Origin: Rhodanobacter panaciterrae
GTDB lineage: Bacteria; Pseudomonadota; Gammaproteobacteria; Xanthomonadales; Rhodanobacteraceae
Assembly: GCF_014651895.1 (NCBI RefSeq)
Contig: NZ_BMXT01000002.1
Span: 186,001-250,000 of the forward strand
DNA: 64,000 nucleotides
Direction of reading: 5' to 3'
In this document: positions 8,566-17,258 of the stretch, one piece after another
Numbering within the stretch: position 1 is the stretch's first letter
Layout of the letters: each line of letters opens with the position of its first letter
The notes under the pieces: model-generated
The model's database searches: none
The model's input: only the letters and a program-made list of their open reading frames with translations
Told to the model about the DNA's origin: nothing
Made by a program: the position numbers and the translations under genes

Positions 8566-9354
8566 ATGCAAAAGACAAACCCGGGAAAATCGAAGACTCG
8601 CCGTCTTTCGGACAAGATAACAGCCTCCATTCTCGCGCTCACTTGCGCATTCGCCTTCAGCAGCGTCAGTGCGCAGGTGCTCGTTGCGAGCCCATCCATC
8701 ACCGCAGGTATCACCGCATCAAACCATGCGGATTCTGCTTTGAGTTATGCCCGGCAGGGACTGGAATACGCAAAACAGCTGCAGCAATACGAAACACAGC
8801 TGCTGCAATACGAACAAATGATCATGAAGGTAAAGGGTCTCGGCACAAACGTATCGATAATCCCTAACCACCTGCAGCAGATTAGCGACCCTTCAACCCT
8901 TATCGCTCAGAACTGCCCAGGCTCGTCCGGCGGCTCGGTGGTCGGTAGCGTGGTGACCTCCATTGCATCCGCCTTCAGTCCCGGGGATTCGATCACGATG
9001 AGTCAGCAAACGATCTGCGCCAAGATCGTCACGCTTCAGGTCGACAAGTACAACAAGACCGTCATCGTTCTCAACGAGCTCAACCAGTACGGCGGCACAT
9101 TGCAGCAGCTCAATGACCTGGCCAATCAAATAACCAATGTTGGCAACGCCAGCAATACCACTTCGCAAGCGGAGACAGTCAGCGCCACCATGGCGCGCAG
9201 CATGCATGACTGGGAAACCTCGGTAGCCGGGGACGACCGCCTTATCGAAGCACTCAACCAGCAACAGCAGATTCTTGCCAAGGTCGCGATGAACGGCAGT
9301 CCCTTGGGCAATGTGGTGCAAGGCGCGGCATTCGCGCTGGCATTTCGCAAGTGA
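8566..9354 (+). CDS. virB5: VirB5-like minor pilin subunit
   Basis: 262 residues from ATG 8566, which has a good site (GTGAGGAATTCGCC). A signal peptide (ALTCAFAFSSVSAQ) is followed by a mostly helical mature protein, with a Gln/Tyr-rich helix (YARQGLEYAKQLQQYETQLLQYEQ) and the pattern NELNQYGGTLQQLNDLANQITNVGN typical of VirB5/TrbJ-type proteins. VirB5 caps the pilus and may contact the target cell. The name rests on fold pattern and place between virB4 and virB6, since VirB5 sequences diverge strongly. Confidence 0.8.
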   Translation: MQKTNPGKSKTRRLSDKITASILALTCAFAFSSVSAQVLVASPSITAGITASNHADSALSYARQGLEYAKQLQQYETQLLQYEQMIMKVKGLGTNVSIIPNHLQQISDPSTLIAQNCPGSSGGSVVGSVVTSIASAFSPGDSITMSQQTICAKIVTLQVDKYNKTVIVLNELNQYGGTLQQLNDLANQITNVGNASNTTSQAETVSATMARSMHDWETSVAGDDRLIEALNQQQQILAKVAMNGSPLGNVVQGAAFALAFRK

Positions 9355-9420
9355 CACAAACTCAGGCCTGAAAGCAGGCCTGATGCAGCGCACCACCACT
9401 CGGCCGGGATAACGAGCACC

Positions 9421-10509
9421 ATGGTTTACTTCGTCCTAATCTACAATTGGCTTCACGAGAGGATCGACAGCTTCGGGGCCAATCTGATGGGCGCCGTGAC
9501 CAGTTGGATGACAGCTCTCGCCCTGATACTGGTCACCATATGGATCATGATTCAGGGCTACCGCCTGATCACCGGGCAGTCGCGCGAGTCGATGATGGGC
9601 CTGGTGACCAACATGGTGCGGGTAGTGGTGATCGTCACCGTCGCCACCACCGTGGGCGCCGTCGGCCACAGTCTGCACACTCTTGTCACCACCGAGCTGA
9701 CGACCGACATCAATCAGTTGTTCACCGGTGACGACACCACGCTGGCAGAGACCATCGATAAAAACCTCGCCTACACTCAGTTGGCCATGTCCGCCATCGA
9801 CACCGTGCAGGTACCCCCAGGCGACACTGAAGGCACCGCCAGCAAGACACGCGCACAAGCCTTCGCCACCTTTGGCACGGCCAGCCCGCCGATGGCTGCG
9901 GCCGCCATGCTGTTGCTCTACGAGATCACCCTGGCGCTGGTTATCGGGTTGGCACCGCTGTTCATCATGTGCCTGATTTTCGAGCAGACCAAGGGCCTGT
10001 TCCAGAAGTGGCTGCTTTACGGTATCGGCACGCTCTTCTCGATGGGCGTACTGGCCTTCATCAGCTCGCTGGTACTGCAACTCACGCTGAGAGTGGCAGG
10101 AGCACTCTGGACAGCCGGCATCATCAACAGCATTACTGGCCTGGGTGCCGAAGGCTTCACCAGTCAATCGATGCAGCAAGGCGGCATCGGCCTGCTGATG
10201 ACCGTGTTGATCGTCTCCTCGCCACCGCTGGCGGCGATGTTCTTCCAAGGGACGGTGGGTAATTTCATGCACTTCTCAGCCTTTGGCGGCGGCATGGCAA
10301 GCCGACCCGGGCCACAGGGGCAACCACCGGGGGCGTATGGCGGCGGGTCCGGTGGTGGGGCGCATGCGCCAGCGCCATATACAGGGCAACCAAATACTGG
10401 TGGTCAGGGAGTAAATGCTTTTGGAAGTGCCTTTGGAAACCCAACACGCGTGAATGGTGCTCCCAGCGTTGTTCAGGTCGATGCTATCAAGTCAGTAACA
10501 CCAAGATGA
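9421..10509 (+). CDS. virB6: T4SS polytopic membrane protein VirB6
   Basis: 362 residues with several transmembrane helices (for example WMTALALILVTIWIMIQGYRLI, MAAAAMLLLYEITLALVIGLAPLFIMCLIF, LLYGIGTLFSMGVLAFISSLVLQLTL, GIGLLMTVLIVSSPPLAAMFF) and the central segment APLFIMCLIFEQTKGLFQKW characteristic of VirB6/TrbL. The final 80 residues are Gly/Pro-rich and probably cytoplasmic. VirB6 forms part of the inner-membrane path. It lies 66 nt after virB5. Confidence 0.92.
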   Translation: MVYFVLIYNWLHERIDSFGANLMGAVTSWMTALALILVTIWIMIQGYRLITGQSRESMMGLVTNMVRVVVIVTVATTVGAVGHSLHTLVTTELTTDINQLFTGDDTTLAETIDKNLAYTQLAMSAIDTVQVPPGDTEGTASKTRAQAFATFGTASPPMAAAAMLLLYEITLALVIGLAPLFIMCLIFEQTKGLFQKWLLYGIGTLFSMGVLAFISSLVLQLTLRVAGALWTAGIINSITGLGAEGFTSQSMQQGGIGLLMTVLIVSSPPLAAMFFQGTVGNFMHFSAFGGGMASRPGPQGQPPGAYGGGSGGGAHAPAPYTGQPNTGGQGVNAFGSAFGNPTRVNGAPSVVQVDAIKSVTPR

Positions 10510-10525
10510 CCAAGGGAGCCACACG

Positions 10526-11035
10526 ATGAAATTCAGCCGCTGGTTATTGATTGGGTTGCTGTTGTTGCTAGGCAATGCAACACATGCCGAAGATGGTTGC
10601 CCATCCGGGCTGATTCCCGCAAGCGGCACAAATATCAACTCATGCGTTCCCATACCTCCAGGGTATTACGGCAATCAACAGCCGGCGCAACCACAACCAT
10701 CGACACGACCGCAATGGGCAGATCGCTGGGGCGCAATCGCTACGGATTCAATGACAGGAAGCCTCGGGGCAGTCACCGGTATGTCGAGCGAAGCTGTAGC
10801 CCAACAAGCTGCGCTGTCCGATTGCACGGAGAAAGGGGGGACGAGATGTAAGCCGCAAACTTCATACCGGAATGGATGTGCCGCTATGGTTATTGGAGAT
10901 AGAGAGTTCAATGTTGGTAGCGCCGCCACCATGAGCGAGGCTATTCAATCGGGTATGAAAGTTTGTACTGATGCCGGAAACACAAGCTGCCGCGTCTACT
11001 ACTCAGCCTGCAGCCTGCCTGTAAGGATTCAATAG
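10526..11035 (+). CDS. Secreted DUF4189-domain protein
   Basis: 169 residues with a signal peptide (MKFSRWLLIGLLLLLGNATHA). The mature start has a CPSG...CVPIPPGYY motif, then a DUF4189-type domain at about 62-165 (WGAIATDSMTGSLGAVTGMSSEAVAQQAALSDC, then YRNGCAAMVI and CRVYYSACS), with several Cys likely in periplasmic disulfides. DUF4189 proteins are common in Xanthomonadales, but their function is unknown to me. The gene has a strong site (AAGGGAG) 16 nt after virB6, so it is probably part of the same operon. Confidence 0.8.
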   Translation: MKFSRWLLIGLLLLLGNATHAEDGCPSGLIPASGTNINSCVPIPPGYYGNQQPAQPQPSTRPQWADRWGAIATDSMTGSLGAVTGMSSEAVAQQAALSDCTEKGGTRCKPQTSYRNGCAAMVIGDREFNVGSAATMSEAIQSGMKVCTDAGNTSCRVYYSACSLPVRIQ

Positions 11036-11103
11036 TCCAACCTCTCGCTCAGAACTTGCGTTCCGTCGCTGAAGTAGTTCTCCACCAAACACGGAGGTAT
11101 GCC

Positions 11104-11430
11104 ATGAAACTGCGCGCCCTATTCACCACCCTCACTCTCGGAGCGGCGTGCCTGACCACCGCTCCCATTCACGCCCAGACCGTGGACCCCTGCACCGTCT
11201 ACATGTGCATGGCGGGCATCTCCGGCTTCGGACTCAGTGGTGGACCCGCCTGCGCCCCAGCACTTACCTACTGGCATACCGCCCTGGCCGTCTATAGTCC
11301 CTACTTCAACCCGCCTGCCAGTGCAGCACGGCGCAGGACATATCTGACGCCGGGCTGTCCTGGCGCCAACGTCGCCACCAACACTGCCGTGTTGAGCGCC
11401 ATCATGACCCAGTGGGGCTGGGTGCCCTAG
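11104..11430 (+). CDS. TrbM/KikA-like periplasmic protein
   Basis: 108 residues from ATG 11104, preceded by CACGGAGGT. A signal peptide (LTTAPIHAQ) is followed by DPCTVYMCMAGISGFGLSGG-type sequence with spaced Cys residues (CTVYMCM, GPACAPAL, PGCPGA). This is the pattern of the TrbM/KikA/MpfK family of conjugation-associated proteins. The role in an antibacterial T4SS is not known; core-complex maturation or local peptidoglycan interaction are options. Assignment rests on motif recognition only. Confidence 0.65.
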   Translation: MKLRALFTTLTLGAACLTTAPIHAQTVDPCTVYMCMAGISGFGLSGGPACAPALTYWHTALAVYSPYFNPPASAARRRTYLTPGCPGANVATNTAVLSAIMTQWGWVP

Positions 11431-11666
11431 GGTCTCGATACTGATAGACCGTGATCCATCGCTTCAACAGCTGATCGATCGAAGATGATGCGCAACGAGA
11501 CCCTGTCGTACATAAACGTGCTTATGGTTTATGCCCTGGTTGCATCGACGTTAATGCGTCACTTCACTCGCCCAGCACAACACCGGCCTAAGCGTTGTCG
11601 ACACGACGCCTGACCAGCCTGCCTCAAGGCACTCATTAGTCATACGAATTACGTAATCGAGCCGCC
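11431..11666 (+). promoter_or_regulatory. Gap before the effector/immunity pair with a perfect 10-bp palindrome
   Basis: 236 nt without a recognisable gene. A perfect palindrome ATTACGTAAT at 11648-11657 ends 9 nt before the start codon of the immunity gene, and no strong Shine-Dalgarno sequence is visible there. The position suits an operator or initiation-region element that gives the toxin/immunity pair its own control. No T-tract terminator for the upstream operon was found. Confidence 0.35.
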
Positions 11667-12272
11667 ATGTCAAAACGACTGACTTCCTCGCTGATTCTTT
11701 CGCTGGCCCTGATCACCTCTGCCTGTGGTTCCCCCATGAAAACTCCTGATATCAAGCAGAACCCGCATCCGAAGATGCGCTACGAAATCACCATGACCAT
11801 CCAGGGCGCACCGGGGCCGTTCGATTCGATTAGCGGGTTCGTGCAATACAAGGTGTCGAATGGCCACTGCGTGCCCTTGACACCAATCAGCGGCGCCACG
11901 CTTCCACCGGAAAGCCGCATCCCTATCTCTTTTACCCGCGTGAGCGACAACTTGTACAAAGGCGATATCTATGCCGACTTGATGCAGGACGAGGACTACT
12001 ACGGTCTGGGCGTCTGCCATTGGTCGGTGGTGGCGGCATCAGCGGATCTGAAAATCAAGACTGCAGCCTTGAGCCCGGCTATTTTTCACGACGACATCGT
12101 GGCGCAGAAGTCCGTGGCTACCTTTTTCGTCAACAGCGACTACCTCGACAGCGACAGTGCAAATGGCGAGGAACGTGTGGTGTCGGGCAACACCAACCGT
12201 GCTTTCTACCTGCCTACGTCACGGACTGATCTGTTCTCGATCTCGCTGACTGCCAAGGAAGACTTCCAATGA
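11667..12272 (+). CDS. Putative X-T4SS immunity lipoprotein (X-Tfi)
   Basis: 201 residues with a lipoprotein signal ending LALITSAC (Cys about residue 20; a Thr at -3 is an imperfect but tolerable lipobox). The mature part is beta-rich without a domain I recognise. The gene precedes and overlaps the lipase effector by 4 nt (ATGA 12269-12272). Immunity proteins of X-T4SS effectors are typically periplasmic lipoproteins encoded next to, and often before, their toxin, so the inferred role is to neutralise the neighbouring lipase in the periplasm. Function is inferred from architecture and linkage, not homology. Confidence 0.75.
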   Translation: MSKRLTSSLILSLALITSACGSPMKTPDIKQNPHPKMRYEITMTIQGAPGPFDSISGFVQYKVSNGHCVPLTPISGATLPPESRIPISFTRVSDNLYKGDIYADLMQDEDYYGLGVCHWSVVAASADLKIKTAALSPAIFHDDIVAQKSVATFFVNSDYLDSDSANGEERVVSGNTNRAFYLPTSRTDLFSISLTAKEDFQ

Positions 12273-13945
12273 GTATCAGCTCAAGCGATTACGCCTTGCT
12301 GTCTCAGGATTCGTATCACGATCACCAGTTAAAGGACAAAATCACGCTCGGCGGCGTCCAGTACGAAATCCAAGATCACGTCGACAATCCCCGGACTGGC
12401 TATCAAGGTACCGCATACAAGCGACTGGATACCGGCGAAGTCGTCATCGCTCACCGTGGTACCGAGTTCGATAGAGAGCCAGTGCATGACGGTGGCATCG
12501 ACGCAGGCATGGTGCTGGCTGGAGTGAACGCTCAGACGCCCGATGCGATGGCTTTCACCCGAAAGGTACTGGAAGAGGCGAAAGTCGATTCGGAACGGAG
12601 CGGACGCCCCCTGAGCGTCACCGTCACCGGTCACTCACTCGGTGGCACCCTGGCTGAGATCACCGCGTACGAATGCGGTTTGCATGGTGAAACGTTCAAC
12701 GCCTATGGCGCCGCCAGTTTGTTGCAAGGTATTCCCCGCGGCGGACATCAAGTCATCGACCACGTTCGGGCCGGTGATGTAGTCAGCGCCGCCAGTCCTC
12801 ATTTTGGTGAAGAGCACATCTATGCTGCCCAGCAGGATATCAACACGCTGAGCAAGGCTGGGTATCGCGACGATGGTGGTTTGTTGACTCCGCGCGCCCC
12901 ACTAAAGGCAATCGACTTTGGCGCACACGCCATCGACAATTTTGTGCCCGAAAGCAAGGCCCTTGGTCACTCGATCATCAGCCCTGAAAGCGAAGCACAG
13001 TATCGCGCGCATCACGGCATGATCGATCGTTATCGCAGCGACATCATGGATCTGCGTACCGGTTTATCCGCGAGTTGGGAGATACCCAAGCTGGCGGCAG
13101 AAAATGGCATGGCGCTTGGTCGTGCTGCCTCCCATGAAATCACGCAAGGCGTGCATGCCGTTGAACATGGTGCGCAGTACGTCGCTCACGAAGCCGTGCA
13201 AGGCGTGCACGCTATCGAGCGTGGAGCTCATGCGGTAGCGCGTACGGCGCAGAGCGTCGCGCATACCGCTCACGACAACGTGCTGAAAGGTGCCCGCGCA
13301 ACAGAGCACATCGTGTCGCAGAGCGTCCATACCGTCGAGCACACGGCGAAGGCTGTCGCCCGCACGGTCGGTGAAAATATTTCGCACGGTGTACGCACCA
13401 CTGAACATGCTGTTTCGCAAGGCATCCATGCCGCGGAACATGCCGCGCAATCTCTGGCCAGAGACGCGTCAAAGGCATTCGATACACTGCGCCATCCCGG
13501 CTCATGGTTCGACGACAGGCCAGCGCCAGCAGCGGCACCTGTGCGGCTGGATCACACGACGCATCCGGATCATCCGCTCTATCAACAGACTCGCGATGCC
13601 GTGCATCGATTGGATGCCGAGCATCATAGAACGCCCGATCAGCACAGCGACAATCTCGCCGCGTCCTTAGTAGTCGCCGCACGGCGCGATGGCATGCAGG
13701 CGGTCAACCACGTCGTGCTAAGCAACGACGCGGCACGGACCTTTGCCGTGCAGGGTGATCTGAAGTCGTCGTTCAAACAGATCACCCATGTGGAAACAGT
13801 ACAGGCCAGCAACACATCCATCGAACAGAGCAGTGCCGCGTGGCAACGCGCCATGCAACAGAAGCAGCCGGATCCGACGCACGCGCCGCAGATGACGCAG
13901 GAGCAACGGACCCAACAATCATCCCACCCTGCGACGGGGCCGTAG
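12269..13945 (+). CDS. X-T4SS lipase effector with C-terminal XVIPCD-type signal (X-Tfe)
   Basis: 558 residues in three parts. Residues about 1-270 are a class 3 lipase: nucleophile elbow GHSLGG with Ser123, candidate Asp170 (RAGDVVS) and His234 (LGHSII). Residues about 288-405 are an Ala/His-rich helical repeat of VHAVEHGA-type units spaced by 11 or 7+11 residues. Residues about 428-535 fit XVIPCD (HPDHPLYQQ, LDAEHHRTPDQHSDNLAASLV, HVVLSND, FAVQGDL, IEQSSAAWQ), followed by a Gln-rich tail. XVIPCD recruits effectors to VirD4. The likely role is phospholipase attack on a competitor's membranes after transfer. It has no N-terminal signal peptide, as expected for cytoplasmic loading. It overlaps its putative immunity gene. 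Confidence 0.9.
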   Translation: MSISSSDYALLSQDSYHDHQLKDKITLGGVQYEIQDHVDNPRTGYQGTAYKRLDTGEVVIAHRGTEFDREPVHDGGIDAGMVLAGVNAQTPDAMAFTRKVLEEAKVDSERSGRPLSVTVTGHSLGGTLAEITAYECGLHGETFNAYGAASLLQGIPRGGHQVIDHVRAGDVVSAASPHFGEEHIYAAQQDINTLSKAGYRDDGGLLTPRAPLKAIDFGAHAIDNFVPESKALGHSIISPESEAQYRAHHGMIDRYRSDIMDLRTGLSASWEIPKLAAENGMALGRAASHEITQGVHAVEHGAQYVAHEAVQGVHAIERGAHAVARTAQSVAHTAHDNVLKGARATEHIVSQSVHTVEHTAKAVARTVGENISHGVRTTEHAVSQGIHAAEHAAQSLARDASKAFDTLRHPGSWFDDRPAPAAAPVRLDHTTHPDHPLYQQTRDAVHRLDAEHHRTPDQHSDNLAASLVVAARRDGMQAVNHVVLSNDAARTFAVQGDLKSSFKQITHVETVQASNTSIEQSSAAWQRAMQQKQPDPTHAPQMTQEQRTQQSSHPATGP

Positions 13946-14135
13946 CTCGTCGCGCGCGGAATCCCGCAAACCGGATGCTCGGACGCCAACTCCGTTGCCC
14001 CATCAACAAAGCGCGCGCTTTCGTCATTCGCAATACACGCCACGAGAAACAATCGACGGATGGCGCTCTATGCGTATGAGACCTTAGATTGAATATGAAG
14101 AGCGTTCAAAAACACGTATCGCAGGATAGAACTTC

Positions 14136-15812
14136 ATGAACAGGGAAAAGTTGTATTGGGCGATATTCTTGGCGTTTCTCGTGCTGGTGGCCGGAGAATA
14201 TTTTTCAGGGTTCCTGACGCTGCTGTTCCTTCGACTGGATACCGGCTCGCTCAAATGGAATACCTACCTGGGTTACTTGCGCGCGCTGAACCTGCCGGAA
14301 GTTCAACCGTACTTTGGCCGCATCAAGGCGAGCGGTTATATCGGTTTCGGCCTGCCGGCCCTGCTGTGGTTGCTGGCGCTGTATTTCATGGCCCGCAAGA
14401 AGAAGCCATCCATCCACGGCGATGCCCGCTTCGCCCACGGTGGTGACCTGAGCAAACACGGCATGTTCAAGCGAACGGACAGCGGCATTCTGGTCGGCAA
14501 GTTCAGGGGTGAGCTGGTCAGGCTGAGCGGACAGCAGTTTGTGATACTGGCGGCGCCGACCCGCTCGGGCAAAGGTGTCGGTGTGGTGATCCCGAACCTG
14601 CTCGAATACGGCGAGTCGGCGGTGGTTCTGGACATCAAGCAGGAAAACTACGAGCTGACCAGCGGCTGGCGCGCCAGCCAGGGACAGGAGGTCTACCTGT
14701 TCAATCCATTTGCGGAAGATCGGCGCAGCCATCGCTGGAACCCGCTGAGCTATGTGTCGAAGGATCCCGCCTTCCGCGTGTCGGACCTGATGAGCATCGC
14801 GGCGATGCTTTATCCGGATGGAGCCGACGACCAGAAATTCTGGGTGAGCCAGGCGCGCAATGCGTTCATGGCTTTCGCGCTGTTTCTGTTCGAGAAGTGG
14901 GATGACGACGAAAGGAACGGCATTCCACTGCAGTTGCGCAGCAAACCCACACTTGGCGCCGTCTATCGGCTTTCATCCGGCGATGGCTCGGATCTGAAGC
15001 AGCTTTATCAGATGCTGGCACAGCAGACCTTTCTCAGCGGCAATGCGCAATCCGCGTTTGCCAATCTACTGTCGCAAGCTAACGAGACGTTCGCCTCGAT
15101 CCTCGGCACGTTCAAGGAGCCGCTGAACGCATGGATCAATCCCGTGCTCGATGCGGCAACCAGCGACGACGATTTCCTGCTGACCGATGTGCGCAAGAAG
15201 AAGATGACGATCTACATCGGCATCCAGCCCAACAAGCTGGCGGAGAGCCGGTTGATCGTGAATCTTTTCTTCAGCCAGCTGATCAACCTGAATACCAAGG
15301 AGCTGCCGCAGGCCAATCCGGCGCTGAAATACCAGTGCCTGCTGCTGATGGACGAGTTCACTTCGATCGGCCGGGTGGAGATCATCGCCTCGGCCGTTTC
15401 GTTCATGGCCGGCTACAACCTGCGGCTGCTGCCGATCATCCAGAGCATGTCGCAGCTCGACGCCACGTACGGGAAGGACGTTTCGCGCACGCTGATCACC
15501 AACCACGCGCTGCAGATCGTGTTCGCCCCGCGCGAGCAACAGGACGCCAACGATTATTCCGACATGCTGGGCTACACCACCGTGCGCAAGGAAAACATCA
15601 CGCGCGGACGCGAGACATCGCGTAGCCATTCGGAAGAGCGGCGCGCGCTGATGCTTCCCCAGGAATTGAAGGCGATGGGGACCGAGAAGGAAGTCTTCCT
15701 GTATGAAGGCATTCCGCATCCGGTGATGTGCCACAAGATTCGCTATTACCAGGACAAGTATTTCACTGTACGCCTGCTGCCCAAGGTCGATATCCCCAGG
15801 CTTGCGGTCTAG
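14136..15812 (+). CDS. virD4: T4SS coupling protein VirD4
   Basis: 558 residues. Two N-terminal membrane helices (YWAIFLAFLVLVAGEYFSGFL and IGFGLPALLWLLALYFMA) precede a VirD4/TraG ATPase domain with Walker A at about A140-G147 (APTRSGKG) and Walker B at D406-E407 (LLLMDEFTSIG). The all-alpha domain between them is the expected XVIPCD receptor. Signature segments include GDARFA, VVLDIKQENYELT and LPIIQSMSQLDATYG. In Xanthomonas citri virD4 precedes virB7; here it closes the locus after the effector. A 190-nt gap upstream ends with CAGGAT before the ATG. Confidence 0.95.
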   Translation: MNREKLYWAIFLAFLVLVAGEYFSGFLTLLFLRLDTGSLKWNTYLGYLRALNLPEVQPYFGRIKASGYIGFGLPALLWLLALYFMARKKKPSIHGDARFAHGGDLSKHGMFKRTDSGILVGKFRGELVRLSGQQFVILAAPTRSGKGVGVVIPNLLEYGESAVVLDIKQENYELTSGWRASQGQEVYLFNPFAEDRRSHRWNPLSYVSKDPAFRVSDLMSIAAMLYPDGADDQKFWVSQARNAFMAFALFLFEKWDDDERNGIPLQLRSKPTLGAVYRLSSGDGSDLKQLYQMLAQQTFLSGNAQSAFANLLSQANETFASILGTFKEPLNAWINPVLDAATSDDDFLLTDVRKKKMTIYIGIQPNKLAESRLIVNLFFSQLINLNTKELPQANPALKYQCLLLMDEFTSIGRVEIIASAVSFMAGYNLRLLPIIQSMSQLDATYGKDVSRTLITNHALQIVFAPREQQDANDYSDMLGYTTVRKENITRGRETSRSHSEERRALMLPQELKAMGTEKEVFLYEGIPHPVMCHKIRYYQDKYFTVRLLPKVDIPRLAV

Positions 15813-15850
15813 TCAGCGACGACACTGGCCGTCACGCGCCGCTTCGGCGC

Positions 15851-15862
15851 TAGACTTGGCGG
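15851..15862 (+). promoter_or_regulatory. -10-like TAGACT with 6-nt spacer to ATG (leaderless start)
   Basis: TAGACT (15851-15856) is separated from the ATG at 15863 by exactly 6 nt, so initiation would fall on or beside the start codon. No Shine-Dalgarno sequence is present. A hairpin GCGCCG-CTT-CGGCGC at 15836-15850 abuts it, without a T-tract. Confidence 0.5.
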
Positions 15863-17230
15863 ATGCTGCCACCTTCCCTTCTCGATGCGCTACGCACCAT
15901 CTTCGCGGCCGATGCACTCTCGGTCGGCGAAGCTGAGCGCATCGCCTATTCATACGACAACTCCCGTCTGCACGCGCTGCCGGATGCGGTGGTGTTTCCC
16001 ACCGAACATGCACAGGTGGAGTCGCTGGCACAGGCCTGCCGCACGCACAAGGTACCGGTGATCGCGCGCGGACGCGGCAGCAACACCACTGGCGCCACAG
16101 TGCCAGTGGACGGCGGTGTGGTGGTGAGTTTCGAGCGGATGAACCGGATTCTGCGGATCGATCCGGACAACCGGCTGGCAGTGGTCGAGCCCGGTGTGTT
16201 GAATGGCGATCTGCAGCAGGCATTGGCGCCACACGGTTTCTTCTGGCCGCCCGATCCTACCTCGGCGCCGTGGTGCAGCATCGGCGGCAACCTGGCCTGC
16301 AATTCGGCCGGGCCGCGCACGGTGAAGTACGGCAGCCCGCGCGAGAACACGCTGGGTCTGCGCGCGGTGGCCGGCAACGGCGAAGGTTTCCGTTGCGGCA
16401 CCTATACCAGCAAGGGTGCCACCGGCTACGACCTGACCCGCTTGCTGATCGGCTCGGAAGGTACGCTGGCGCTGATCACCGAGGCGACCCTGAAACTCAC
16501 GCCGAAGCCGTCGGCGGTACGCACGTTGCGTGCGACCTATCGCGATGTCGGCAGCGCCGCGCGTGCAGTGGCGCGGATCATGGCGCAACCGGTGACACCG
16601 TGCGCATTGGAATTCATCGACGACGTGGCGCTGAAGCTGGCGCACGAGCATGGCGGCGACAGCGTGCCGCTGGCTGGCGCGATGCTGATGATCGAGGTCG
16701 ACGGCGAACCGACCACACTTGAAAGTGCAGTGGATGCAGTGGCTACCGCCGCACGCGGTGACGGACTGGAAGAACTGCGGGTGGCGCAGAGCGCCGAGGA
16801 AACCCGCGCGCTGTGGGCGGCACGCAAGGCGCTGTCACCGGCGCAGCGCACGATTTCGCCGAACAAGATCAACGAGGACGTAGTGGTGCCGGTCAGTCAT
16901 CTGCCCGCGCTGGTCGACGGCATCAAGCAGTTGTCGGCGAAGCACGATGTGTTGATCGTCACCTTCGGCCATGCCGGCAACGGCAACCTGCACGTGAACT
17001 TGTTGCCACGCGACGCCGCCGAACGCGAGCGTGCGCATGCCTGCCTCGCCGATGTGTTCGCGCTGGTGATCTCGCTCGAAGGCACGCTGTCGGGCGAGCA
17101 CGGCATCGGCATGGTCAAGCGCGAGTTCATGCCGCTGGCGCTGGAAGCTTCCACGCTGGCGTTGATGCGCAACATCAAGACCGCATTCGATCCGGACGGG
17201 ATACTCAATCCGGGCAAGCTGCTGCCGTGA
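15863..17230 (+). CDS. FAD-binding oxidase, GlcD/D-lactate dehydrogenase family
   Basis: 455 residues, the standard length for the VAO/PCMH flavoprotein family of D-2-hydroxyacid dehydrogenases. The N-terminal FAD domain has VIARGRGSNTTGA and the segment SIGGNLACNSAGPRTVKYG with GATGYDLTRLLIGSEGTLALIT. The C-terminal FAD-oxidase domain ends with VTFGHAGNGNLHVNLLP and GEHGIGMVKREFM. The substrate (D-lactate, glycolate or D-2-hydroxyglutarate) cannot be fixed from sequence. It stands alone, with no glcE/glcF-like partner beside it. Confidence 0.88.
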   Translation: MLPPSLLDALRTIFAADALSVGEAERIAYSYDNSRLHALPDAVVFPTEHAQVESLAQACRTHKVPVIARGRGSNTTGATVPVDGGVVVSFERMNRILRIDPDNRLAVVEPGVLNGDLQQALAPHGFFWPPDPTSAPWCSIGGNLACNSAGPRTVKYGSPRENTLGLRAVAGNGEGFRCGTYTSKGATGYDLTRLLIGSEGTLALITEATLKLTPKPSAVRTLRATYRDVGSAARAVARIMAQPVTPCALEFIDDVALKLAHEHGGDSVPLAGAMLMIEVDGEPTTLESAVDAVATAARGDGLEELRVAQSAEETRALWAARKALSPAQRTISPNKINEDVVVPVSHLPALVDGIKQLSAKHDVLIVTFGHAGNGNLHVNLLPRDAAERERAHACLADVFALVISLEGTLSGEHGIGMVKREFMPLALEASTLALMRNIKTAFDPDGILNPGKLLP

Positions 17231-17258
17231 AACCGCGATCCCGGCATGGTCGTGCAAC

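Noticed and set aside
13160-13480. Repeats in the effector gene as a CRISPR or tandem DNA repeat
   Set aside because: The repetition is at protein level with varied codons and spacings of 33 or 54 nt; there are no conserved DNA repeats with spacers.
15836-15850. Hairpin after virD4 as a terminator
   Set aside because: The 6-bp stem has no T-tract and abuts the -10-like element of the next gene.
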